From Craterostigma plantagineum (taxonomy: Eukaryota; Streptophyta; Magnoliopsida; Lamiales; Linderniaceae): a stretch of DNA of 64,000 bases. Shown here piece by piece: positions 9,473 to 20,940 of this stretch. Each line of letters starts with the position of its first letter. The stretch's first letter is position 1. The notes below the pieces were generated by a model, which was given only the letters and a program-made list of their open reading frames with translations, was not told where the DNA came from and did not search any database. Location of the stretch: NCBI GenBank assembly GCA_027422505.1, contig JAPQWV010000018.1, positions 11,426,001 to 11,490,000 of the forward strand, in the 5' to 3' direction. Position numbers and translations under genes: made by a program.

Positions 9473-10337
9473 TAGGGCTGGGGAAAAATACCGAAATACC
9501 GAAATACCGTCCTTATCGTATCGAATCGTATCGAAAATATCGAAAATTTTGGTATACCGAAGTTTTTGGTAAGGTATGATACCGTACCGAAATGAAAGTT
9601 TTTAAAATTAGGTATACCGATTATACCGAATACCGAAATTCTAAAATTTTTAATATATTTTATATATATATATACACACCTATATATATTATATTATTTA
9701 AAAAAATATAAAATGAATAATTAAGGATCTTCATAAACTTATTTAACCCATAAATTATTAACTTATACACAACTTTCTAATATTAGGCCCACAATATTTA
9801 CTTATGTAACTCAAGTAACGTTTAATTTTTGCCTTTTTTTAATGTTTTTTCATGATTTTTTAAAGCCTGAAGATGCAATGTAATTACTTTTTGCTAATCT
9901 TCACTAATTTTTTAAATATAGCCGCTTCGTTCTACTTAGTCTGTATATAAAGTTGTAATTTGTGGTTATGTAAAGTTTTTTGTCTTACTAAGGAGGCTAG
10001 CTAAAATATGTAAATTATTTAAGGTTAAAAAATCTTTTTATTTTGAAAAATTTGGTATTATAATCTATCTTATTGGGGCCTAAGGAGTTTGAATTGATTA
10101 AAAATTCCAAAATAGCGAATTAACGAGTCACGAGACATGCATGGTAAAAAGCCTTCCGATGAATGGTATAGAAGGTATGATACCGATACCATATCAAAAT
10201 TTCGGTATGATACCGTACCGAAAGTTAAGGTATACCGAAATTTTGGTACGGTATTGGTATGATTTTGGATACCGAAATTTCTGTACGGTATACGGTATCA
10301 CAGTTTTGGTACGGTATACCGTACCGAACCACCCTTA
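9473..10337. mobile_element. hAT-like non-autonomous element with GGTATACCGAA arrays
   Basis: The ends are imperfect inverted repeats (TAGGGCTGGGG...ATACCG and CGGTAT...CCACCCTTA), and both are rich in ATACCGAAAT/GGTATACCG repeats pointing inward. The interior is AT-rich and non-coding. Flanks share GATATG on both sides, consistent with a decayed target duplication. The terminal GGGCTGG/CCACCC style is common in hAT-derived MITEs, but the class is inferred. Confidence 0.5.
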
Positions 10338-10406
10338 GATATGATATTCTGTAAATGTTGAAGATATGATGTAAATGCTGTCTGTTGACTTAATCTTCCA
10401 ATTGAT

Positions 10407-10637
10407 TCAGCTCAAATTGCCTCGGCCCACTTTGGCTTTTATATGGTACACTTTAATTTGGCTTGGTGAAACCTTGGTGCTAACATTACCTCCCTCTTCG
10501 AAATGAGCCTCGTCCCTAAGGTGAAAACAAGGAAATTGGCGCTGTAGTTCGTTCGCAGCCATCCATGTGGCATCGTGCTTTTCTCGACCTGACCATTTCA
10601 CCAAAATTTGACGCCCATGACCATTTTCTGTGGTCAC
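10407..10637 (-). pseudogene. Chromovirus integrase C-terminus with chromodomain (C1)
   Basis: A minus-strand frame reads GRQILVKWSGREKHDATWM, then ELQRQFPCFHLRDEAHFEEG. The VKWSG...ATWM core is the chromodomain fused to integrase of Ty3/gypsy chromoviruses, which directs integration to marked chromatin. It continues the integrase of C1 at 16258-17259; copia element D was inserted between the two parts. The flanks of D are in one frame when a single target copy is counted, which confirms this. Confidence 0.8.
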
Positions 10638-10641
10638 ATAG

Positions 10642-11073
10642 TAACAAACCTAAGGTGTTTGAGTGTTTTGAGCAAGAAGCAAGTAACGTGGTTCAGATCT
10701 TGAATGATCCTACATCCACGGATTGAATTATCTTCTTATTAATTCAATCAAGATTCGCACAGTACATAGAGAGCTCACACTAGCTCGATGATTTTTACAG
10801 AGAGGAATTAAAAACCGAAGAAGTAGCACATAATGAAGAAAGCTCCGATCAGCGTTTATATTCAAAATTCCCGCGAGAAGCTAGTTGCAACGTTTCTTCT
10901 CTTTCTCTCACAGAAGTCGCTGGCGCCATCCATGTTTCAATAAGTGATAACCCGCTATTAACTAAGAAGCGCCTTTATTCAAACTTCTTCATTCCTCGTT
11001 TTTCCTTTCTTCTTCATCAAATATGAGTTACCAGCCTTATTCAGATTAGCTCCATTCAGCTCACATTTTAACA
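10642..11073 (-). repeat. 3' LTR of element D
   Basis: 432 bp, homologous to 15818-16257. On the minus strand it starts TGTTAAAATG and is preceded by a PPT-like GCGGGAGG (plus 11074-11081). Confidence 0.85.
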
Positions 11074-11461
11074 CCTCCCGCAATATGGAAGGCATAGATT
11101 TATCACTGACATCTTGACCAATAGCCTTTGCAACGCGGGTCCTGAGAGAAGTTTTGTGAAAAGGTCTGCCAACTGGTTTTCGGACTTCACAGGCAGAAGC
11201 TTAACTAATCCACATGAAATGTGATGCCTAATGAAATGATAGTCTATTTCTATGTGTTTGGATCTTTCCCTGAATTTGGGATTGGAGGCCAACTTTAGCG
11301 CAGACTGGTTATCACAACACACGACTGGTATTTGTCGGCTGCCAAGGTTTAGCTCTTGTAGCAGCTACCTAATCCACAGAATCTCAGAAACTGCTGATCC
11401 TAATGACCTTTATTCGCCTCAGTCGAAGATCTTGACATGGTTTCCTGTTTTTTGGCTTTCG
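11068..11461 (-). pseudogene. RNase H C-terminal part of element D
   Basis: A minus-strand frame with CCDNQSALKLASNP, KHIEIDYHFIRH and ENQLADLFTKLLSG, the standard end of copia RNase H. The DNQSA motif holds one catalytic Asp. The N-terminal half lies beyond the MITE at 11462-11848. The enzyme removes RNA from the RNA-DNA hybrid during reverse transcription. The final residues run past the PPT into the LTR. Confidence 0.8.
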
Positions 11462-11848
11462 TAGAGCTGTCAAACGTTCTCCTTGGGCGGGTCGCAGGCC
11501 TGACGGGCTTAGCCCGCCAAAAATAAAAAAAAAATTAAAAAGAGAAAAAATTAAAAAGAGGAAAAAATTTACAAAAGAATATTTTAATTTGGAAAGTATT
11601 TGTAATTTAATCCTAAGTATATAATAATAATAATTTGTTTATTTTATTAAACTAAATTAAACTTAATTCGAACTAAAATTATAATTACTAATATAAAAAA
11701 TCGTACATAAGTTATTTATAGATATATTAAATAATATAAAAAATTATTTTTTTTATTTGGGCGGGCCCGTCGGGCTAGCCTTCAGGCGGGCCTAGTGGCA
11801 GGGTGGGGCGGGCCGGGCCGCGGGCTTTGGGCTTTTTCGACAGCTCTA
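11462..11848. mobile_element. hAT-like MITE inside element D
   Basis: 387 bp with terminal inverted repeats TAGAGCTGTC.../...GACAGCTCTA, and flanks GGCTTTCG (11454-11461) and GGCTTTCC (11849-11856): an 8 bp duplication with one change, as hAT transposases make. Subterminal GGGCGGG/CCCGCC segments add secondary structure. No coding capacity. Confidence 0.85.
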
Positions 11849-11859
11849 GGCTTTCCAGG

Positions 11860-12548
11860 TTACCATTGAATCTCCCAGGAAGGTGCAATACCCTGTAATG
11901 GACTTCCTCGTGTCCTTGCAAGCACCCAATCCACATCAGAGAATGCCTTGAGCTGTAAGTCTGTGGTTGCACTCATGATTATGCCTTGCCCTGGGGTTGC
12001 TTTGATATATCTGAGTAAATGATAAGCTGCCATTAGGTGTGCTGTCCTTGGTGCTGACATATACTGGCTCAGTTTATGCACAAAGAAGGCAATATCAGGT
12101 CTAGTAAATGTTAGGTAAAGTAATCTTCCCAATAGTCTTCGATACTTGAATGGATCAGTGAGAAGGTTTCCGTCATTGATGGTCATCTTGTCACTTGGGT
12201 TCATGGGAGTTGTCAAGGGCTTAGCTTCGAGATAGCCTGTGTCCTCAAGAAGTTGTAGAGCATACTGCCTCTGACTGAGGCAGATACCATCCTTGCTTCT
12301 CACAACTTCAACGCCGAGAAAGAATCTCAAACTTCCCAAGTCCTTGATTTTGAAACAGGTACTCAAAAAGTCCTTTGCTTCTTGTATCTCAAGGGCCTGC
12401 TAGGATGATATCATCCACATAAACTAATAAGATGACTAGATGATCTGCTTTCCCTTTTATGAAGAGGGTATGAGCTGATTGAGTCTGTAAGAAGCCACAT
12501 TCCATCACAGCCTCTGTAAACTTCTTATCCATTGCCTAGAGGATTGCT
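11860..12548 (-). pseudogene. RT C-terminal part and RNase H start of element D
   Basis: The minus strand encodes the copia RT second half: LVYVDDIIL (the YVDD codons at 12410-12421), then CFKIKDLGSLRFFLGVEVV, YALQLLEDTGYLEAKP, YRRLLGRLLYLTFTRPDIAF and LRYIKATPGQGI. A stop between YVDD and the next block breaks the frame. The YVDD catalytic pair is present. RNase H begins with AFSDVDWV. Confidence 0.85.
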
Positions 12549-12930
12549 TCAAGCCATAAATTGATTTGTGTAATTGATAACCATCCTCCGAGGTTCCGAT
12601 CTGTTGTAATTCTTGTAAAAAACATCCGGCAATTCAATATAAACTTCCTCTGCCAATTCTCCATTTAAAAAGGCATTGTTCATATGCATTTGTTCAAGGT
12701 TCCATTTGACTTTTGCTGCCAATGCCAAGATGATCATAATTGTGCCTGGTTTGGCTACTGGAGCAAAGGTATCAATGAAGTCCACCCCTCTATTTCATCA
12801 AATCCTTTAGCCACCAAGCGTGCTTTGTGTTTCTCTAGTTACCCAGCTGAGTTGACCTTGATCTTATACACCCAACGACTTCCAATTGGCCTTCTGCCTT
12901 TAGGGAGCTGAACAAGTGACCAGGTGTGAC
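12549..12930 (-). pseudogene. RT N-terminal part of element D
   Basis: Minus-strand reading gives RRPIGSRWVYKIKVNS, then DTFAPVAKPGTI and QMHMNNAFLNGELAEEVYI. In active copia RT the last motif is normally D-V-x-x-A-F-L with a catalytic Asp; here the equivalent position reads His, so the first catalytic carboxylate is lost. A frameshift separates the two blocks near 12790. Confidence 0.8.
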
Positions 12931-14300
12931 TTTTCTTCCAAGGCTTTGAATCATTCATTGATTCCACACAGCTCTTAGATGTGGAGGCCTGAGCAAAAGT
13001 TTTGGGTTCTTGTGCTAAGGCAACACTGGAAAGTAAGGCCTGATACTGCAGGGTGAACTTGTGATATGACAAGAACTGGGTCAGAGGGTAAATGACCTTG
13101 CTGTCAGCCATTTTATTGCAGTCCCTCAAATAGCCCGGTTGTTTTGGAACTCTAGCTAACTTCCTTGGCTGTTGATCTTGTGGTTGAGATTGTCTGAAGG
13201 TCCACCGCATTTTCCATGCCAGTGACATTGTCTTCTGTCTCAGTGGGTGTTATGTCCTCAGAAGTGTGACCAGTCTGCCAAGGGATCAATGTCTGCTCAG
13301 GGTCCAATGCCTCCCCATCAACCACAAGATCTGCATCATACATTCTTGGGAGAATCAGTGTTGAGAATGGATCCTCTGAGGCAGAAAAACAATTTGATTT
13401 TTGGAATGGGAACTCATCCTCTCAGAACTTTACATCCCTTGAGATCTCTGGTTTTGATGTCCATGACCTTATAGCCTCTCATGCCATTAGGGTAGCCATT
13501 GAATATACAGGCTCTTGCTCTTGGATCAAACGTTTTCCTGTGACCTGCAAGGGTGAAACAAAACACAAAGATCCAAAAGCTCGCAGTTGATTATAGTTCA
13601 TAGTCTTATTGAATAACAACTCATAAGGTGATTAATTGCCTAAATTTACTTAGGGGGTCCTATTGATAAGAAATGTAGCAGTCAAAACACACTCAGTAGA
13701 CCAGACTGGAATAACAAAGACCTTGCAACATTTAATAGGTGTTGATGCTTTTGTTCAACCACCGAATTTTGTTGTGGTGTTCGTACACATGATAAGTGGT
13801 GAATGATACCTCTGCTCATGGACAAATCACTAAGGCTAAATTCTTTCGCATTGTCTGTTCTTATTGTCTAAAACTTTACATGAAAACTGTGTTTCTACCA
13901 AGCTCAAGAAATATAAGCCAAGACCGAACTCACTTTTGATTTTTGTTTAATCATAAAAAGCCAGATAAACCTGGAATGGTCATCTACTATGGTAATAAAC
14001 TATCTGTGTCCTAGAGAGAAGGTATATGAAACGGACCCCAGACATCACAATGCAACAAATCAAACACAGAGCATTTTGTTTTATTACGATGTGGAAATGA
14101 GTTTCTCCTCTGTCTTGCAAGAGGAGAGATTTTACAGAAACTTTTCTCCCCTAAAGCCATCACTCAAAGAACTACAAAGAATCTCTTACACCTTATCAGA
14201 AGGGTGCTCCATTCTATTGTGCCAGAGAGTAGATGATGACAACTTATTCAGAAAAACATGGTTATTTCTAGCATGCAACTGATCACTAGCTACACTCTGC
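12931..14300 (-). pseudogene. Integrase region of element D
   Basis: Fragmented minus-strand coding. Recognisable are the integrase core with SMSRGI near 13810-13880 and the C-terminal GYKVMDIKT stretch near 13440-13490. Stops and shifts are frequent and I cannot define single frames. The segment 12960-13350 is the variable linker before RT. Confidence 0.6.
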
Positions 14301-15005
14301 ATTACATATAGTCCTGCAATCAGATCACCCCTGCCAATCATTTGCCGAAAATTGTCCTGCAACACAAATCCATCAGCTCCGAAAGAAAAGTATAAACCAC
14401 TGCTATTAGCTAACCAACTAACGGAAATGAGATTGAAGTGAAAATGTCGTTACAGAACTTCTGTCAATGTAATAAATTTATTTATCATCACAGAGCCTGC
14501 CCTATTTACCTTCATAACTGCCTTATTAGGCAATATAACATTTGAAACCTCTATTTCATGCAAGTCATATAAGAGCTCTTGATTGCCACACACATGTCTC
14601 GTGGCACCCGAGCTACCAGCCACATTACATGACTGGTCAGACTTGGTAAATTATGAGCTAGATAAATACCTGTTCTTTTCTCCATCTGTTGAGGTAAATC
14701 ATCATTGGCAGTAGAGGGAATGCCATTGCCAACAGGTTGGTTGATTAAGGCCCTGGGACTTTGGAGTTGGAAAGGTGTAAGCTGAAGCTGGACCAAAGAC
14801 TCATCTGCTGATATTCTATGTGCTTAGTGTTTGATTCAGTCAGTGCCTGGTTGATCCTTGTTCCTCTGATCTTGACCTTGCCTAAAACCTGGCGGGTAAC
14901 CATGCACCTGATAATAGGTGTCCACAGTATGGCCCTTCTTTTGGCAGTGAGTTCATAGAGGTTTGACATCATCCTTTCTCTGATTATAAATACCCTTTCT
15001 GCCAA
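14301..15005 (-). pseudogene. Protease and Gag-Pol linker of element D
   Basis: Translations in shifting frames show GATRHVCGN, the sequence just after the protease active site, near 14575-14640, with the DSG itself degraded. Upstream, 14745-15005 holds the Gag C-terminal linker. I see no zinc knuckle here. Confidence 0.5.
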
Positions 15006-15767
15006 ACTCTTTATCAGACTTGGCGGATAACATGGCCATATTATTGCTCTGGTCTTCTGAAGTCTTGTGAGTGGTTGTGGCCATTGATATCTGTTTTTCT
15101 TCTTGGGGTAATATGAGAAAAGCCTTGTTGATCGAAGGCAATGGATCCATTAGTAAAATTTGCCCTCTTACCTGTGAGTATGTATCATTCAAACCTATAA
15201 AAAAGGTCAGAATATACTCCTCATTCAGATAGTCCTTAATCTTGTTTATGTCTCCACATTCACAGGCAGGTCTGTAATGGCTCAACTCGTCCCATAATGT
15301 CTTTAGTTTGGTGTAGTAAACAGACATACTGCTCGAACCCTGTGCAACATTAATTAACTCCTTCAATTGAAAGACTCTTGGCCTATTCGTCTAACCAAAT
15401 CTCTCTTGCAAGTCCAGCCATACTTCCTTTGCAAAGCTATAAAGGATACTTGCAGAGATTTCTTTTGATACAGAGTTGATAATCCAGGAAACTCCACGCT
15501 ATTGTTTCGTTTCCAAGCACTCAATTGATTCTGACTCCCGGTCTGATCTTGAGCATCAGCGATTGGCGCCTTGAGATCACCGTTAACAAACCCCTCCTTA
15601 TTACTTCCTATCAGGGCGATCATCATCGCTCGGCTCCATGTGGCGTAATTATCTCCAACCAATTTTTCAAGCACGAGGAGCTGACCCGAAGTGTCGTTGT
15701 TATTGAGGAAGTAGGGACCGTTGATCAAGACAACTGAGCTTGAGGAAGGTGTACAAATCGCAGCCAT
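14953..15767 (-). pseudogene. Gag of element D (copia, UBN2 type)
   Basis: The start ATG (15767-15765) lies 50 bp inside the 5' LTR. The first frame has PYFLNNNDTSGQLLVLEKLVG, NYATWSRAMMIALIGSNKEGF and GDLKAPIADA. After a shift at about 15363, the second frame has SVYYTKLKTLWDELSHYRPACECGDI and FFIGLNDTYSQVRGQILLMDPLP. These are the copia Gag core motifs of the Ale/Retrofit type. Gag forms the particle shell. Confidence 0.8.
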
Positions 15768-15800
15768 GGTGTTGATTCAATGCCCCCAATATTCAACCAA

Positions 15801-15817
15801 AGAATGCTCTGATACTA
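15801..15817 (-). promoter_or_regulatory. Primer binding site of element D
   Basis: The minus strand reads TAGTATCAGAGCATTCT next to the LTR edge, matching a methionine-tRNA type PBS. Confidence 0.7.
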
Positions 15818-16257
15818 TAACAAAACTAAGGTGTTTGCGTGCTTTGAACAAGAAGCTTAACGTGGTTCAGATCTTGAATGATCCTACATCCAAGGATTGA
15901 ATTCTCTTCATAATTCAATCAAGATTCGCACAGTACATAGAGAGCTCACAGTAGCGCGATGAATTTTATAGAGGGAAATTAAAAACTGAAGAAGTAGCAC
16001 ACAATGAAGAAAGCTCCGATCAGCTTTTTATATTCAAAATTCCGCGAGAAGTTAGTAGCAATGTTTCTTCTCTTTCTCTCACAGAAGTCGCTGGCGCCAT
16101 CCACGTTTCAATAAGTGATAACCCGCTTTTAACTAAGATGCGCCTTTTTATTCAAACGTCTTCATTTTTCCTTTCTTCTTCTTTTTCTTCTTCTTCTTCT
16201 TCAGATATGAATTACCAGCTTTATTCAGATCAGCTCCATTCAGCTCACATTTTGACA
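15818..16257 (-). repeat. 5' LTR of element D
   Basis: 440 bp, homologous to the left LTR, ending on the plus strand in TTTTGACA before the CATAC target copy. A CTT-rich microsatellite lies at about 16175-16200. Confidence 0.85.
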
Positions 16258-17259
16258 CATACCGCTCCTCTAACACCTGATTCGGATCCACATAACTGAT
16301 CAGCTACTCCTATTAAGGCCCGGGGAAGTTCGACTTCTAATGCATTGTTCCCAATAACCTTATTTAATTGTGAGACTTGAACACCGGATGTATGTGGCTA
16401 GAGGTAGGAAGTTGTAAATGATTGGCCACTGCTCTGATCCTCTCAACCACCTTGAACGTCCCATAAAAGAGAGCTGCTAATTTCTGACTAAACTGTTGCG
16501 TAACCGAATGCTGACGGTATGGACGAAGTTTAAGAAAATGGCATCACCCACATTGATGAACTTCGCGTCGATGTTTATTGACTACCTTTACCATATGTTG
16601 TCGGGCAAGAGTTAAGTTATTCTTGAGTTGTCAAAGAATCTCATTGCGATCGCCCAACACTTCGGAGACTGCTGCAACTCTACATTCGCCCGGTAAAAAT
16701 TGCATCAAATTTGGGGGGTCCTTACCATAAACCGCTTGGAAAGGTGTGGATCCTGTCGAAGCATGGAAGGTTGTATTATACCAACGAACCACATGATGCA
16801 CAAACTGATGAGCTACCTTACGTGTAGTGTAGGGGTGTTTTAAAGGGACAAAATGACCGTACTTAGAGAAATGATCAACCACGACCATGACGCAGCCGTA
16901 CCCTTATGATTTCAGAAGTCCGTTTAGAATATCCATTGCAATATCCTCCCAAACTTGTTGTGGAATTGATAATGATTGAAGTAGTCCCGCTGAAGACATA
17001 ACAGCATATTTATCCGTTTGACATATTAAAGAGGTGACAACATAAGCTTGTACTTGTTTCATCATACCTCGCCAAAACAGTGTAGCAGCCAAGCGACGAT
17101 ACAGTGACCTCCCATTGGCGTTGAATGAAATTCTTCCAAAATGCGAGGAATCCAAGCCGATTCAGTTGTTATCACCAAGCGCCTCTGCAGCACAACCAAC
17201 CTCCAACTAACGTGTACGGAGGTCGTGGGGTTAGATAGTAATGATTCTTTGATAGGTCC
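16258..17259 (-). pseudogene. Chromovirus integrase of C1
   Basis: The minus strand encodes a region with LFWRGMMKQVQAYV and CQTDKY (the integrase zinc-finger part), SIPQQVWEDIAMD, then VVVDHFSKYGHFVPLKHPYT. The text then jumps to VVRWYNTTFHASTGSTPFQAVYG, so the middle of the catalytic core, including the second acidic residue, is deleted. The remainder toward 16263 has LARQHMVK and leads to the chromodomain at 10637. It is truncated at 17259 by the Athila LTR. Confidence 0.8.
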
Positions 17260-19131
17260 TGATAAATGAAATCTATATCGTATTTTATACCCCGTAAAAG
17301 CGTAATATGGGTTGTTATTTATATGAATTTCCCTCGAATATCATACATATACGTTTCCGGGAATATTAGGGCTTGAATTAATTTGAAGAACCGTCGAACC
17401 AAATATCGGCCCAAAAACAATTGGGCCGAAGAGTAAAATTCAGCCCATCAGTTCCAGCACACAAAAAAGTCCAAGCCCACACAAAGATATAGTAGATAGA
17501 CAATACACACATGCTCACACACGTACAAATGAAGAATGGAGACCCACCCGCAGACACACACACACACAAGGTGAAGAAAAAAAGAAGAAGCTCACGGCTC
17601 AAGGAACAAATACAATCTCACGTCGTTATTGGAGCAGCCAAACAAGATTTTGTCTCCCCTCCATCATCTATAAATAAAGCGACAAAGACGAGCACAGGGG
17701 GGAGGTGGAGACGAGGCCATATAGACGTAAGCCACGTTACTCACAAGGAAGTAACTCAAGGGGGCCTTGCGTGAATTGGAGCGAGCAAGGTAGTGGTCTG
17801 CATGAACTGGAGCAAGCGAGGAAGCCGTGTGTAGGAGAGAGGTGAGAGGGCAGCCGTGTGTAGGAGTGCAGCAAGCGATTAGTGCAAAAGAAGGGCAAGG
17901 AAAGGTTGAAGCTGATCGCCCACCTCCTGTTCGACGAAATCCGTCAACGAAGGATTAACCCCGAAGGCGAAATTCAGGGAAGTAATTGTTTTTCTCTTTG
18001 TTATTTACGCTTCTCGTCGTGTTAATGCTTCATATGAGTAGCTAAATCCCGCAGTATTTGAGATTAGATGAACCCTAGCGAGTTCGTACGCGTTTTTAAA
18101 GTATTGTTGTGTTGCTATTATTACGACTTGGTTATGAATTATGATATTGTTTTGATTATATCTATGTGATTAAGATAATATTTGGGAAATCGCAAGCTAC
18201 GCTCTAGATTGGGTCTAACGATTAGACCACTCGTAAACGAGCGGAATAAACTCATCGCTAGAGATAGGTTGAATTACCCTGCCAGATTAGAGTCAAATCT
18301 AGTAGTGCGATTCATCGTGTTTTAATGCGATCTGTGGTTGACTAGTTAGGGAACCTTGCCCAGCTATTTAAGTCATAGATTAGTTATTTATGATTCTAAT
18401 ATGATAAGACGCAGTTTCGTTAGTCGAATAAATTCGTACGCATACTCTACGAATCCTCACGGTCTAATAGTTAGCTAATGTCGTTTGGTCGAGCTAGGGG
18501 GATTCGAAGTCTCAAATAAGTTCGCTTTCATAAAGTCGTCCAACCCCGTTATCGATCTTTTATCAAATTTTTATTTTTGTGTTAATCGTGTATTTAGTTT
18601 ATCGTTATTTATATTTTTTATCAAATCAAAATATTTACTAGGATATTTAAACGACGGTTTTCTAAGGTATATCGGATGGGATCCTCTGTCCAAACCCATG
18701 TCCCAATGTGCGTACCAAATCACCGGATGTTGACACTTGTCAAATCATGTGGTTTAGAAATTGTTTTAATTATTTTTTAAATGTTTTAGTTACATAATCT
18801 ATCAAGTTATAAAATAATTCTTATTTCATGTCATTTATATGATAAAAACAAATAAACAACACTAATAATTCTTTGTTTCATCAAGATCAAATTGATATCC
18901 ATATCTTATATTTTTCGACATCTATAAAAATTATTTTTTCATATATTCTACAATCTGGTACACACATTGGGACAGGGTTTGGGACAGAGGATCCCATCCG
19001 AAGGTATATAGTTCCTTTGGGTTCGATACTCAAATACTTGCCATTTCTATACTGTTTTCGATAGACTTGCCTGTTGAGAGTAGGATAGTTCGTCGATAAT
19101 CCTTTTATTTATTACTCGATCCGCTCGATCA
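17260..19131 (+). mobile_element. Athila-type LTR (E), plus orientation
   Basis: It runs from TGATAAATGAAATC to CGATCA and is followed by a tRNA-Asp type PBS. It is homologous, inverted, to 21133-22525 and 62961-64000. It carries a MITE (18673-19000). Relative to the F copy it keeps a segment (about 18010-18580) that F has lost. Small frames inside are not supported. It is the presumed promoter-bearing LTR of a Ty3/gypsy Athila/Tat element. Confidence 0.75.
18673..19000. mobile_element. Mutator-like MITE in LTR E
   Basis: 328 bp with long inverted ends (CGGATGGGATCCTCTGTCC/GGACAGAGGATCCCATCCG) and a perfect 9 bp flank duplication AAGGTATAT (18664-18672 and 19001-19009). Nine-base duplications are the hallmark of Mutator-like elements. 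It is absent from the F copy of the same LTR, confirming insertion. Confidence 0.85.
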
Positions 19132-19138
19132 AGTTTTC

Positions 19139-19156
19139 GGCGCCGTTGCTGGGGAA
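19139..19156 (+). promoter_or_regulatory. PBS of element E (tRNA-Asp type)
   Basis: GGCGCCGTTGCTGGGGAA matches the PBS common to Athila/Tat elements, complementary to the tRNA-Asp 3' end, a few bases after the LTR. Confidence 0.8.
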
Positions 19157-19383
19157 CTATTGATATTTGAAAAACTTTAGTTTATTACTCTAGCTCTATT
19201 ATTATTAATTATTATTAGTAATATATGATTATTATTATTATTTACGAGTATTTTTTCCCCTCTTTTATTCTAGGTAAATCGCATGCAAAGTAATCGCCGG
19301 AAATGTATGACGTTACCGAGACAACCGCGTTCCACGCTAAGCTCGACGCCCTACAACAACAAATTACATCGGCCGGCCTTTGA
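19157..19383 (+). other. Leader of element E with ATT-rich repeats
   Basis: AT-rich leader with TTATTATTA runs. The same sequence is found inverted at about 21010-21117 behind the F PBS. Confidence 0.6.
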
Positions 19384-20586
19384 ATGCAGACCTTAACAAA
19401 TTTGTTCTTAACGAATCTTGTATCAAAGCAATCCGTTAACGAGGTACAGTTGCAGGCTCACCCCTTTACCCTTATAGCTGTTGCGCCTCCTTTCACATAC
19501 CCGATGTATGTCCCGCCATGCAATATCTGCATTGGAGGCCACGATGCATCTCAATGTCCATCCACTCTCTCAATTGACTGTGTTGAGTATATGGGGAACT
19601 ACCAAGAGGAGCAAATTTTTCCCCGAGTTCATCCGAACCTGATCTACAGAAATAATCAACAAGCTCCTCTAATATTTCAAAATCAAAGAGCTCAACCATA
19701 CCAAGACGTAATTGCTAAGGATGATCCCAAAACTCGTTTAGATAAGCTCGAAGACATGTATCTGGTGCTGATGGAGAAGCTTGATTCTCGCTTGCATAGT
19801 CAAGAAGTTCGGCTGAAAAATGCCGAATCTTCATCGAGAGCATTAGAGAAGCAAGCTGGAGAACTAGCTGAAACTATCCATCAACGCAAGCTAGGTGCAT
19901 TACCTATCAATACGGAGACAAAACCAAAGGAGTATTGCCATGATGTTACACCAAGGAGTAGGGAGGAGGTTGCCCCAAGATCACCGATCAACGTTTATAA
20001 ACCAAATATTCCATTTCCGGCAGCTCTAACACGGGGAATACCAAAAGATCTATTTGGAAAATATCTTTCCGAGAAGAGCGTCAAGAAAGAAGCTGCGAAG
20101 AAAAACGATAAGATCCATGAGGAGAAAGTAGAAGAGCAAGTGAACAAAGTCGTGGTGAATAGCGTGACGGAAGTAGCTCATGTCAAGGAAGAACCAGTTG
20201 ACAAAGAAAAAGAGATCACGACTAAGCCCCCTGTCAAGTCGAATCAACTGGAGATCCCATACCCAACTATGCTAAACAAGGATATGGTTTTCGATGAGTA
20301 CGGTAAATTTCTATCTTGTCTCAAGCAAATACATATTAACTTACCGCTTGTCAAAGCTCTTGCACAGGTAGCCCAATATGTGAAATACCACAAGGACTTA
20401 CTCCCGAACAAATGCAAGCTCGATGTTGTTTCTAATATTTGTCCTCGAAGGGAAGTGCTAGTAGCAAGTGATAGATTTCCCGTAAGTTTCATTATTTTTT
20501 ATTTGGAAGAGGTTGAGCATTTACCCTTGATCTTTGAGGGATCATTTTTAGCCGCAAACATGGTAGATGTTAAGAATGGTAGTTGA
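19384..20586 (+). CDS. Athila-type Gag C-terminal part and protease-linker ORF
   Basis: A 400-codon frame. Residues about 45-60 hold CNICIGGHDASQCP, a CX2C...HX4C zinc-knuckle-like motif of Athila Gag. A helix with MYLVLMEKLDSRL and LEKQAGELAETIHQR follows, then LGALPINTETKPKEY, typical of this group. Two repeats of Pro-rich plus Lys/Glu-rich sequence come next, and FLSCLKQIHINLPLVKALAQ and YVKYHKDLLPNK lie before the protease. Protease and the rest of pol are absent, so the element is non-autonomous or deleted. The ATG is the first in frame, but the N-terminal Gag core is missing upstream, so the true start may be lost. Confidence 0.7.
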   Translation: MQTLTNLFLTNLVSKQSVNEVQLQAHPFTLIAVAPPFTYPMYVPPCNICIGGHDASQCPSTLSIDCVEYMGNYQEEQIFPRVHPNLIYRNNQQAPLIFQNQRAQPYQDVIAKDDPKTRLDKLEDMYLVLMEKLDSRLHSQEVRLKNAESSSRALEKQAGELAETIHQRKLGALPINTETKPKEYCHDVTPRSREEVAPRSPINVYKPNIPFPAALTRGIPKDLFGKYLSEKSVKKEAAKKNDKIHEEKVEEQVNKVVVNSVTEVAHVKEEPVDKEKEITTKPPVKSNQLEIPYPTMLNKDMVFDEYGKFLSCLKQIHINLPLVKALAQVAQYVKYHKDLLPNKCKLDVVSNICPRREVLVASDRFPVSFIIFYLEEVEHLPLIFEGSFLAANMVDVKNGS

Positions 20587-20940
20587 AGTCTAGGGTGGAT
20601 GGAGAGAAAGTAATATTTAGCACTCCGGATAATAATTGCAAGCATGATTATGAGTGTTACTTTTTAGACGTAAGGAGGATGATAAAGAGAGGTGTTCCTT
20701 CGAGGGACCGCCATGTTTGGAGCTTAAGCGACCCGGTGGTCGTATCGTCAATCTTTATATTGCTTGAACCACCTTGAAACCACTAAACGATGTCTAGCTA
20801 AAAGACATTAAAGAAACCGCTACTTGGGAGGCAATCCAAGGTTATCATACGTATTCTTTTATCTTTATATTCGCACTTTCAGTTTTAATGTTTGTGTTTT
20901 AAGTGATCGCAATGAATTCAAAATCACAAGTGTGGGGAGG
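20587..20940 (+). other. 3' region of element E with PPT-like tract
   Basis: Non-coding. The phrase CTACTTGGGAGGCAATCCAAGG (20820-20841) is a landmark of Athila 3' regions, and AAGTGTGGGGAGG (20928-20940) is a PPT identical in core to the PPT of LTR F. Pol has been lost between the Gag ORF and this block. Confidence 0.6.

Larger units (their letters stand above)
10642..16257 (-). mobile_element. Complete but decayed Ty1/copia element D
   Basis: Two LTRs (10642-11073 and 15818-16257) bound gag, protease, integrase, RT and RNase H in copia order, all on the minus strand. The flanks are CATAG (10637-10641) and CATAC (16258-16262), a 5 bp target duplication with one change. Gag type (YFLNNND...NYATWSRAM...YYTKLKTLWDELSHYRP) suggests the Ale/Retrofit group. 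A hAT-like MITE sits in RNase H. Many stops and shifts show it is dead. Confidence 0.9.
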
